Below, piece after piece: positions 1-3,362 of a DNA stretch of 5,380 bases. Below the pieces are notes generated by a model, which made no database searches, had not been told where the DNA came from, and saw only the letters and a program-made list of their open reading frames with translations. Numbering within the stretch: position 1 is the first letter of the stretch; every line of letters starts with the position of its first letter. Source of the DNA: JAYEID01 sp964581885 (GTDB taxonomy: Bacteria > Patescibacteriota > WWE3 > JAUXAW01 > JAYEID01); the NCBI GenBank assembly GCA_964581885.1, contig CAZOPS010000044.1:1-5380 (forward strand), written 5' to 3'. The translations under genes were made by a program, and so were the position numbers.

Positions 1-5
1 TAAAC

Positions 6-64
6 CGCTAATTAACGCTAATATATAAGGTATTTTATCTTTTATAAACACGAATGAACACGAA
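6..64. repeat. Two pairs of decamer-spaced short repeats
   Basis: CGCTAAT occurs at 6-12 and 16-22, and AACACGAA at 47-54 and 57-64. Both pairs have a period of exactly 10 bases. The stretch is intergenic and A/T-rich. Repeats of this style are, to my recollection, common between genes in some candidate-phylum genomes, but I cannot check that here. Only two copies of each are visible, and the first pair lies close to the window edge, so the array may continue outside. No function is claimed. Confidence 0.5.
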
Positions 65-87
65 CATCGAAAGTAGCACCCAGCTTA

Positions 88-312
88 TTGCATTCAACAT
101 CCCGCTATGCCATCTTTCTTTTCGTATTCTTATTCGCATTTATTTGTAGCTGTCACTTTTTCCAACTCTTAAGAAACCTTAAGAATTCGAGAAAGCTCCG
201 AGAGAAGTCACTCTTGATTCAATTAAGAATTCAAGAATGTCCTCCCCGAAAGGGAGTTAGACTCCTCTCGGAAGCTGAGAGACTGATCTTAGCCGGTGAC
301 GAGCCCGACTAA
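88..312 (+). CDS. Doubtful small membrane protein, 74 aa
   Basis: An open frame of 74 residues starting at TTG, with no ATG in frame and no Shine-Dalgarno sequence before the start. Residues 7-27 form one strongly hydrophobic stretch (FLFVFLFAFICSCHFF core), followed by a basic segment (RNLKNSRKLREK) and an acidic C-terminus (LAGDEPD). This is the layout of a single-pass small membrane protein with the basic side in the cytoplasm. It converges on the minus-strand gene with a 10-base gap. The frame overlaps several short hairpins at 242-281, which may be an RNA structure instead. The family is not recognised. The frame could be chance, since a hydrophobic run arises easily from T-rich DNA. Confidence 0.3.
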   Translation: MHSTSRYAIFLFVFLFAFICSCHFFQLLRNLKNSRKLREKSLLIQLRIQECPPRKGVRLLSEAERLILAGDEPD

Positions 313-322
313 GGTTGTATTG

Positions 323-793
323 CTACACGAAGTCGCTTTTCACAAAGTCACTCCAGCTTGGTTCTTCTCCTAGGTTCAGGAAGAGGTCATAGCCGAAGTA
401 TGTTGCGATATCGAGCGCTTGCCAAAAACGCTTCTTGGCAAGTTTGATATCTTCGTGGATGGCTTTCCACGAATCCAGGTCATCCTGGCATTGATAGGAG
501 AATGCTTTTTCCTCGTCATACTTCTTGAGGAGCTCTTCTTCCCTATCGAAAAGGTGGCTCAGTACAGATGCTCGGGATTCCAGTTCGCGCACCAGTATAG
601 GAGTCTGGATCTTCATTGCACTGTAATGTGTCTCAGGCGCAATGCTGAAGATCCTTTCGAATGCCCTTTTTTTCCAGCCCCTAATGACAAAGTCACCCAA
701 CATTGTGAGGGCCACCCCGACGACGAACGATCCGACCCCGATCTTCCCGATTAGAGTCAAACCAATCCAAAATTCGACCAGAACTTCAAACAT
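323..793 (-). CDS. Hypothetical membrane-anchored protein, 156 aa
   Basis: The start is placed at the ATG at 793 because AAGGAG lies 10 bases before it (804-809 on the complement). An in-frame ATG at 832 would add 13 residues (MGDIRIPRRRTNK), has only a poor AAGGG upstream, and would put a GGGGGA/TCCCCC hairpin inside the coding region. The protein opens with a glycine-rich hydrophobic segment (about residues 8-37, interrupted by K17; the likely membrane helix is 18-37) and then RGWKKR. The rest is a soluble, charged, mostly helical domain with possible coiled-coil character around REEELLKKYDEE. The tail repeats SDFV (SDFVKSDFV). This suggests a single-pass inner-membrane protein with a cytoplasmic helical domain. 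I do not recognise the family. The leader upstream is unusually structured, so expression may be controlled at RNA level. Confidence 0.65.
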   Translation of the reverse strand: MFEVLVEFWIGLTLIGKIGVGSFVVGVALTMLGDFVIRGWKKRAFERIFSIAPETHYSAMKIQTPILVRELESRASVLSHLFDREEELLKKYDEEKAFSYQCQDDLDSWKAIHEDIKLAKKRFWQALDIATYFGYDLFLNLGEEPSWSDFVKSDFV

Positions 794-810
794 CTTGTTT
801 GTTCTCCTTC

Positions 811-949
811 GGGGGATTCTTATGTCCCCCATTTTTGTTTCCCTTCAGCTTTTAGCGAGGGTTCCTGCCCTCTGGGCCGAAGAATAAGCGTTTCTTAGCG
901 CTTATCGGGAGTTTCTTGGCTCCCGGAAACTTACTTTTTCTTTTAAAGT
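811..949 (-). promoter_or_regulatory. Array of five hairpins with purine (RGAA) loops in a gene leader
   Basis: Read on the minus strand, five stem-loops follow one another just before the ribosome binding site of the 323-793 gene. They are ACTTT-AAAAGAA-AAAGT (933-949), CGGGAG-CCAAGAAA-CTCCCG (906-925), ATAAGCG-CTAAGAAA-CGCTTAT (884-905), GAGGG-CAGGAA-CCCTC (857-872) and GGGGGA-CATAAGAA-TCCCCC (811-830). The second and third abut with no spacer and have loops differing at one base, while their stems are unrelated. Such constant loops on changing stems suggest repeated protein- or RNA-binding sites. The last hairpin ends one base before AAGGAG. On the + strand the same hairpin is followed by ATTTTTGTTT, so it could also stop antisense transcription. 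The stems are seen directly; the role is inference. Confidence 0.5.
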
Positions 950-950
950 T

Positions 951-1040
951 GCTGGTGATCGAGATGCACACGCGTCTCGCCCCGTATGTGCCTGATCGCC
1001 AGCATTCCGGCAGTAATTTTTTACTAACAGAATGCTGGCG
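951..1040 (-). other. Long hairpin with a competing alternative stem
   Basis: CGCCAGCATTC (997-1007) and GAATGCTGGCG (1030-1040) form an 11-bp perfect stem, continued inside by AGTAA/TTACT (1012-1016 and 1021-1025) around a four-base loop. The four bases between these stems pair as U·G, G-C, mismatch, U·G in minus-strand RNA, but only one of the four pairs in + strand RNA. This favours a minus-strand transcript. The outer arm at 994-1003 can instead pair with GCTGGTGATC at 951-960, with 9 Watson-Crick pairs of 10. In that alternative the odd pair is G·U on the + strand and C·A on the minus strand, so the orientation signals conflict. A further GAGA/TCTC hairpin lies at 961-978. Mutually exclusive stems are typical of conformational switches, but no ligand domain is recognised. 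Confidence 0.4.
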
Positions 1041-1085
1041 AAAAGGGTTTTGTATTAAGGTGCAATTTTTAATCTGCGTCAATCC

Positions 1086-1163
1086 TTTCTCAACTCCTTT
1101 CCCTTTTCGAACGACCCCGATTTATCGGGGAAGTGAGAAATCACAATAGGATTTTGATTTCTC
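1086..1163. other. Nested and competing inverted repeats
   Basis: CCCCGAT/ATCGGGG (1115-1121 and 1124-1130) makes a tight 7-bp hairpin. It is enclosed by TTTCTCA (1086-1092) and TGAGAAA (1134-1140). The same right arm, extended as GAGAAATC (1135-1142), is also perfectly complementary to GATTTCTC (1156-1163), giving an 8-bp stem with a 13-base loop. The two pairings exclude each other. No protein frame across this stretch is convincing. I see it as part of the structured minus-strand region and do not assign a class. Confidence 0.4.
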
Positions 1164-1219
1164 GGCTAAAGCCTCTAAATTGATGCTTACTAAACTCTCA
1201 GAATCGTTAAGGAACCATC

Positions 1220-1301
1220 AAAAAAAGGCTCTACTCCAAAGGAGATTACGCTTCACGCTGAGCGTGACGGGCAGGGTCGTATCTTCTCTAAAGTAGAGCC
1301 T
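1220..1301 (-). terminator. Intrinsic terminator on the minus strand
   Basis: AGGCTCTACT (1292-1301 on the complement) and AGTAGAGCCT (1226-1235) form a perfect 10-bp stem, directly followed on the minus strand by six further T (1220-1225; seven counting the last stem base). The 56-base interior is itself structured: TCACGC/GCGTGA folds on a three-base loop, CTCC/GGAG is another short stem, and AGATACG pairs with CGTAATCT with one bulge. Stem plus U-tract is the signature of Rho-independent termination. The unusually large, branched head suggests that the terminator is also the 3' domain of a structured RNA. Confidence 0.65.
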
Positions 1302-1420
1302 CTATATATATAGTAGCTCTCCGCCTCTCTCCTAGTTAGGGGTCACCCTGCACAGTATTGTGCGGGGATAGAATTGAGTTGTCATTGTTCAATTGTGTCG
1401 CTTTATCCGTTTTCAACTAC
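1220..1420 (-). ncRNA. Putative structured small RNA, about 200 nt
   Basis: The region is bounded by a consensus promoter (start expected near 1420) and the terminator ending near 1220, with no credible ORF between. In minus-strand order it contains a 5' hairpin closed by GGATA/TATCC with inner AATTGA/TCAATT, a GCACA-ATAC-TGTGC hairpin (1350-1363), an AGAGC/GCTCT hairpin enclosing the 12-base palindrome CTATATATATAG, and the branched terminator. GCAGGGT (1345-1351) can also pair over a long range with ACCCTGC (1271-1277). I looked for signatures of RNase P RNA, tmRNA, SRP RNA and T-box leaders and found none. 6S-like RNA cannot be excluded by eye. It may instead be an attenuated leader for the distant 323-793 gene. 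Confidence 0.5.
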
Positions 1421-1426
1421 ACTCAT

Positions 1427-1455
1427 AGTATATCAAATAATCTTATATTTGTCAA
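1427..1455 (-). promoter_or_regulatory. Consensus sigma-70-type promoter, second of a pair
   Basis: On the minus strand TTGACA (1450-1455) and TATACT (1427-1432) are separated by exactly 17 bases. The -35 box is perfect and the -10 matches five of six positions. Transcription would start near 1420 and run leftward into the structured RNA that ends at the terminator near 1220. The first 12 bases (TTGACAAATATA) are identical to those of the promoter at 1597-1625. Confidence 0.7.
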
Positions 1456-1479
1456 TTCCAAGACTACTATCTAATGAAC

Positions 1480-1590
1480 AGGAGTCTGTGGGGAATAGAG
1501 CAAAAAGCTCTGTAAAGACAAGCAGCCTACCTCTACTTGTCATCTCTCCCCCACAGGCTTTTGTCCACTAAACCAGATTCTCTAAGTTAT
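1480..1590 (-). ncRNA. Putative small RNA with a three-way junction
   Basis: Read on the minus strand, CTGTGGGG/CCCCACAG (1549-1556 and 1486-1493 on the complement) closes a three-way junction. It holds two hairpins: GACAAGTAG/CTGCTTGTC (1533-1541 and 1517-1525) on a seven-base loop, and AGAGC/GCTCT (1507-1511 and 1497-1501) on a loop of five T. The one non-Watson-Crick pair in the nine-pair arm is U·G in minus-strand RNA but C·A in + strand RNA, which supports the minus strand. A consensus promoter lies immediately upstream. No clear terminator follows; a weak AGACT/AGTCT hairpin (1461-1487) lacks a U-tract, so the transcript may run into the next RNA. No known class is recognised, and 3' bounds are approximate. 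Confidence 0.5.
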
Positions 1591-1596
1591 ATTCCA

Positions 1597-1625
1597 ATTA
1601 TATAATATGGTCCTATATTTGTCAA
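1597..1625 (-). promoter_or_regulatory. Perfect-consensus sigma-70-type promoter, first of a pair
   Basis: On the minus strand TTGACA (1620-1625) and TATAAT (1597-1602) are both perfect and are spaced by 17 bases. The expected start is near 1590, about 35 bases before the closing stem of the three-way-junction RNA. It lies just beyond the terminator of the upstream minus gene, so it begins a separate transcript. A fully consensus promoter in front of non-coding sequence is a typical small-RNA gene layout. Confidence 0.75.
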
Positions 1626-1630
1626 ATGGG

Positions 1631-1673
1631 GAATTATAAGCCGCTAGGCTAAAATGGGCTAGTCCTAGCGGCT
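1631..1673 (-). terminator. Probable terminator of the 1680-2000 gene
   Basis: AGCCGCTAGG (1664-1673 on the complement) and CCTAGCGGCT (1639-1648) form a perfect 10-bp GC-rich stem with a 15-base loop, seven bases after the stop codon of the minus-strand gene. The following minus-strand bases (TATAATT) are only a poor U-tract, so termination may be incomplete. The position between a stop codon and a new promoter supports the call. Confidence 0.5.
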
Positions 1674-1679
1674 GTGGAA

Positions 1680-2000
1680 CTACTTTGCAGCTATAGCGCG
1701 TGCTAAGGTTATCCGGATTGCTTTTCGACACGTGGCTTCGGGTGATAGGTTTAACTCGTATGTTAGGTATTCAGGATACAATTGAGCGAGAATAAAGACT
1801 TCTCGCCACAAAGTTAGGTTGCTATATTCCTCGAGGTGAAGTATTGTTCGGTATAGTGCCAACTCTTCATTTTTCAACTCCCAAATGGCTGACCTTTCTT
1901 TGATAATTCTAATACATTCTTTTACGCTGCCAAATGTGAGTTGGAACGTATCTTCATCATTACCCGGATGTACGCGCTGGAATATTGAATCTTTGCTCAT
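1680..2000 (-). CDS. Hypothetical soluble protein, 106 aa
   Basis: The start is set at the ATG at 2000 because AAAGGAG sits four bases before it. The open frame continues upstream to 2204, but that extension overlaps the rplS start and its promoter, and its first part is an FLFLFLF run typical of antisense reading. An intermediate ATG at 2129 has only a weak AAGAG upstream. The protein begins MSKDSIFQRVHPGNDED and is then largely helical, with many charged residues, a cluster around RSAIWELKNEELALYRTILHLEE, and a basic, alanine-rich tail. There is no signal peptide or membrane segment and no motif I recognise. A hairpin terminator follows the stop codon. It diverges from rplS. Confidence 0.65.
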   Translation of the reverse strand: MSKDSIFQRVHPGNDEDTFQLTFGSVKECIRIIKERSAIWELKNEELALYRTILHLEEYSNLTLWREVFILAQLYPEYLTYELNLSPEATCRKAIRITLARAIAAK

Positions 2001-2050
2001 TTGTCTCCTTTCTTTTCTTTTTGTAGGTTCTCCCAAAGGGAAAATTTTAG

Positions 2051-2079
2051 AGGATACAAGAAGCTTAAGCCATTTACAA
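2051..2079 (-). promoter_or_regulatory. Weak candidate promoter for the 1680-2000 gene
   Basis: On the minus strand TTGTAA (2074-2079) and TATCCT (2051-2056) are 17 bases apart, each matching four of six consensus positions. A start near 2044 would leave a 5' leader of about 45 bases containing the AAAGGAG ribosome binding site. A perfect TATAAT at 2148-2153 on the same strand is an alternative -10, but I see no good -35 box for it. Confidence 0.3.
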
Positions 2080-2122
2080 ATAATTTGCAACAGCAAAGAT
2101 GAAACAAAGCCCTTACTATTAT

Positions 2123-2152
2123 TTGCCATAAGCGCTCTTCTAATGCTATTAT
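2123..2152 (+). promoter_or_regulatory. rplS promoter, giving a nearly leaderless mRNA
   Basis: TTGCCA (2123-2128), an 18-base spacer and TATTAT (2147-2152), preceded by TG one base away (an extended -10). The start point should fall about seven bases on, near 2159, while the rplS ATG is at 2163. This leaves no room for a Shine-Dalgarno sequence, and none is present. The placement is inferred from motif spacing. Confidence 0.5.
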
Positions 2153-2162
2153 ATAGACCGTA

Positions 2163-2528
2163 ATGGTAGCTGAAGAGAAACAAGAACAAGAAAAAAGTTC
2201 TCAAAACAGCAAAGAAGCTAAAAATATACCTTCTTTTAACCCTGGTGACTTAGTTCGCGTAAGCTGGGAAATTGCAGAAGAGGATAAAACTAGGGTCCAA
2301 GACTTTACAGGTGTGGTTATTGCAATAAAAGGAAAGGAAGATTACAAAACCTTTACTGTAAGAAAAATTGGCGCTAATAACATTGGGGTGGAAAGAATAT
2401 TCCCCTTATTTTCGCCTAAACTGAGGAATTTGGAAGTGCTAAAGAAAGGCAAAGCTCGCCGTTCGAAGCTTTACTACCTTCGTAAGCGAGTGGGCAAGAG
2501 AGCATTGAAGGTTAAAGAGAAAAAGTAA
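2163..2528 (+). CDS. rplS: 50S ribosomal protein L19
   Basis: L19 is a large-subunit ribosomal protein that lies at the interface with the 30S subunit and contributes to an intersubunit bridge. The 121-residue product matches the family along its length: IPSFNPGDLVRV (residues 22-33), the GVVIAIKG strand, TFTVRKIGANNIGVERIFPLFSP, and the basic C-terminal KARRSKLYYLRKRVGKRA. The first 21 residues are a polar E/K/Q/S-rich tail replacing the short N-terminal helix seen in E. coli L19. No Shine-Dalgarno precedes the ATG, and the -10 box ends ten bases before it, so the mRNA is probably leaderless. yraN follows after three bases, so the two are co-transcribed. In many bacteria L19 is encoded near rimM and trmD, neither of which is in view. 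Confidence 0.97.
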   Translation: MVAEEKQEQEKSSQNSKEAKNIPSFNPGDLVRVSWEIAEEDKTRVQDFTGVVIAIKGKEDYKTFTVRKIGANNIGVERIFPLFSPKLRNLEVLKKGKARRSKLYYLRKRVGKRALKVKEKK

Positions 2529-2531
2529 CCC

Positions 2532-2906
2532 ATGCCAAAAAAGAGATCTCAGCTGGGCTCAATAGGTGAAGGTATTGCCGAGGATTACCTCAGACATCGC
2601 GGGTACCAAATTTTGGAAAGGAATTGGCAGTATAAGGGCAGGGGAGAAATCGACATAATAGCAAAAGACAATGACTCGCTAGTCTTTGTAGAAGTCCGTG
2701 TGCGAGGGCCTACTAGTTACGAAACTCCTCAGGAATCAGTGACCCACGATAAGCTTCGCATATTAAAAAGAACTGCTCAGCTTTACCAAAAAGTGCAAAG
2801 TAAAAAGACGGGACCATTGCGAATTGATCTTGTTGCTGTAACGTTTTCAAACAATATTTCCAGCCCAACAATCAGATTATTTAAAAATATTTCGCAAGAT
2901 TATTAG
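2532..2906 (+). CDS. yraN: YraN / UPF0102 family nuclease-like protein
   Basis: A 124-residue member of UPF0102, close to the usual family length of about 115-130. These proteins have a restriction-endonuclease-like fold and are presumed nucleases or Holliday-junction-binding proteins; the cellular role is not settled. Visible landmarks are the N-terminal LGSIGEGIAEDYL helix with E13, Y25 to W32 (YQILERNW), the core GEIDIIAKD with E39 and D41, and FVEVRVR with E54 and R56 in the place of the E-x-K motif (arginine here is also found in other YraN proteins). SVTHDKLRILKRTAQLY and RIDLVAVTF complete the fold. The ATG lies three bases after the rplS stop with only a weak purine-rich stretch upstream, suggesting translational coupling. 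yraN next to rplS is a common bacterial neighbourhood. Confidence 0.93.
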   Translation: MPKKRSQLGSIGEGIAEDYLRHRGYQILERNWQYKGRGEIDIIAKDNDSLVFVEVRVRGPTSYETPQESVTHDKLRILKRTAQLYQKVQSKKTGPLRIDLVAVTFSNNISSPTIRLFKNISQDY

Positions 2907-2918
2907 GAGAAAGATTTA

Positions 2919-2934
2919 CTACAAGTAATTGTAG
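2919..2934 (+). other. Short hairpin with GTAA tetraloop between yraN and the next gene
   Basis: CTACAA and TTGTAG form six pairs around GTAA, a GNRA-type tetraloop. It lies in the 58-base gap after yraN and 19 bases before the strong GGAGG of the following gene. There is no U-tract, so it is not a terminator. It could be a processing or mRNA-stability site; this is inference from one small stem. Confidence 0.3.
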
Positions 2935-2964
2935 AGAAAGAAGAGAAAAAAAAGGAGGCCTGGG

Positions 2965-3258
2965 ATGGTAAAGAAGGCACGAGTTATGGTGGGTAAAGAA
3001 CCTTGTTTGGAGTTAGAGTTACACCACGTAAACCAAGAACGTATTATCTTTTCGTGCTGCTCGTCATTCAATACGTTAGCAGAAAGGCTCGACGTACCGG
3101 AAGAGTTTGTACGGCAGGCTGTAGGCCTGTTAGCAAAGATGCTTGCCTGCTCGTTCCTGGATACTACTGCAGATCAACTCAAAGTCTCACACGCTAAGTT
3201 TGTCTCTGCGGTATCGCTTGTTCCCAGTGATCCGGAAGTGCAAATGAGAGACCTGTAA
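2965..3258 (+). CDS. Hypothetical protein, 97 aa, possible HTH segment
   Basis: The start is well supported: AAAGGAGG with six bases to the ATG, the strongest ribosome binding site in the window, within a purine-rich stretch. The product is soluble, with no signal or membrane segment. Residues about 36-56 (TLAERLDVPEEFVRQAVGLL) have the L-A-x-x-L-x-V-x(4)-V-x-x-A spacing of a helix-turn-helix, so a small DNA-binding or winged-helix fold is possible but unproven. Four cysteines (C14, a CC pair near 31-32, and one near 62) are not arranged as a metal site. It is the last gene before a strong terminator and presumably shares the rplS-yraN transcript, though its own translation signal implies higher or independent translation. 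I do not recognise the family. Confidence 0.75.
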   Translation: MVKKARVMVGKEPCLELELHHVNQERIIFSCCSSFNTLAERLDVPEEFVRQAVGLLAKMLACSFLDTTADQLKVSHAKFVSAVSLVPSDPEVQMRDL

Positions 3259-3273
3259 GTTCATAACAGAAAC

Positions 3274-3321
3274 CCCTGAGCGTATTTTTACGCCCACATG
3301 CCCCGCTCAGGGCTTTTTCTT
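3274..3321 (+). terminator. Intrinsic terminator of the rplS-yraN cluster
   Basis: CCCTGAGCG (3274-3282) and CGCTCAGGG (3304-3312) form a perfect 9-bp stem followed by CTTTTTCTT. The loop contains GCGTA-TTTT-TACGC, a second hairpin that shares bases with the outer stem. The site lies 15 bases after the stop of the 97-aa gene and before the promoter of the next gene, so it closes the cluster. Confidence 0.85.
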
Positions 3322-3349
3322 AGAAATATGTTAGAATCTTTTATATAGT
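3320..3349 (+). promoter_or_regulatory. Candidate promoter of the MEMO-AMMECR1 gene
   Basis: A good -10 box TATAGT (3344-3349) ends 13 bases before the ATG; a weak TTAGAA at 3320-3325 is the only -35 candidate, with an 18-base spacer. The start would fall near 3356, leaving about seven bases of leader without any purine-rich ribosome binding site. The octamer TTATATAG is shared with the rplS start region (2149-2156 and 3341-3348). Confidence 0.4.
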
Positions 3350-3362
3350 CAATTATCTCTCA

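Noticed and set aside
811..840. A + strand terminator (GGGGGA/TCCCCC plus T-rich tail) as the end of a + strand gene
   Set aside because: No credible + strand gene lies upstream; it is kept only as a note in the hairpin array entry.
419..887. Two + strand frames of 111 and 81 aa opposite the 323-793 gene
   Set aside because: They are antisense to a gene with a good ribosome binding site and membrane-protein logic, and have no start signals of their own.
1095..1125. Possible tRNA T-loop (GTTCGAAA on the minus strand)
   Set aside because: The flanking five bases are not complementary and no acceptor stem or anticodon arm can be drawn.
852..1149. Open frames of 76 aa (minus, 852-1082) and 77 aa (plus, 916-1149)
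   Set aside because: They overlap each other on opposite strands, span long inverted repeats, have no ribosome binding site and no protein-like composition; the openness comes from the palindromic sequence.
1374..1571. A 65-aa open frame on the + strand
   Set aside because: It covers the second minus-strand promoter and the three-way-junction RNA, lacks a ribosome binding site, and looks like chance coding through structured RNA.
1220..1680. CRISPR array or insertion sequence
   Set aside because: No regularly spaced direct repeats, no transposase frame and no target-site duplication were seen.
2001..2204. N-terminal extension of the 1680-2000 gene to 174 aa
   Set aside because: It overlaps the rplS start and promoter and begins with a repetitive FLFLFLF run; AAAGGAG before the ATG at 2000 fits better.
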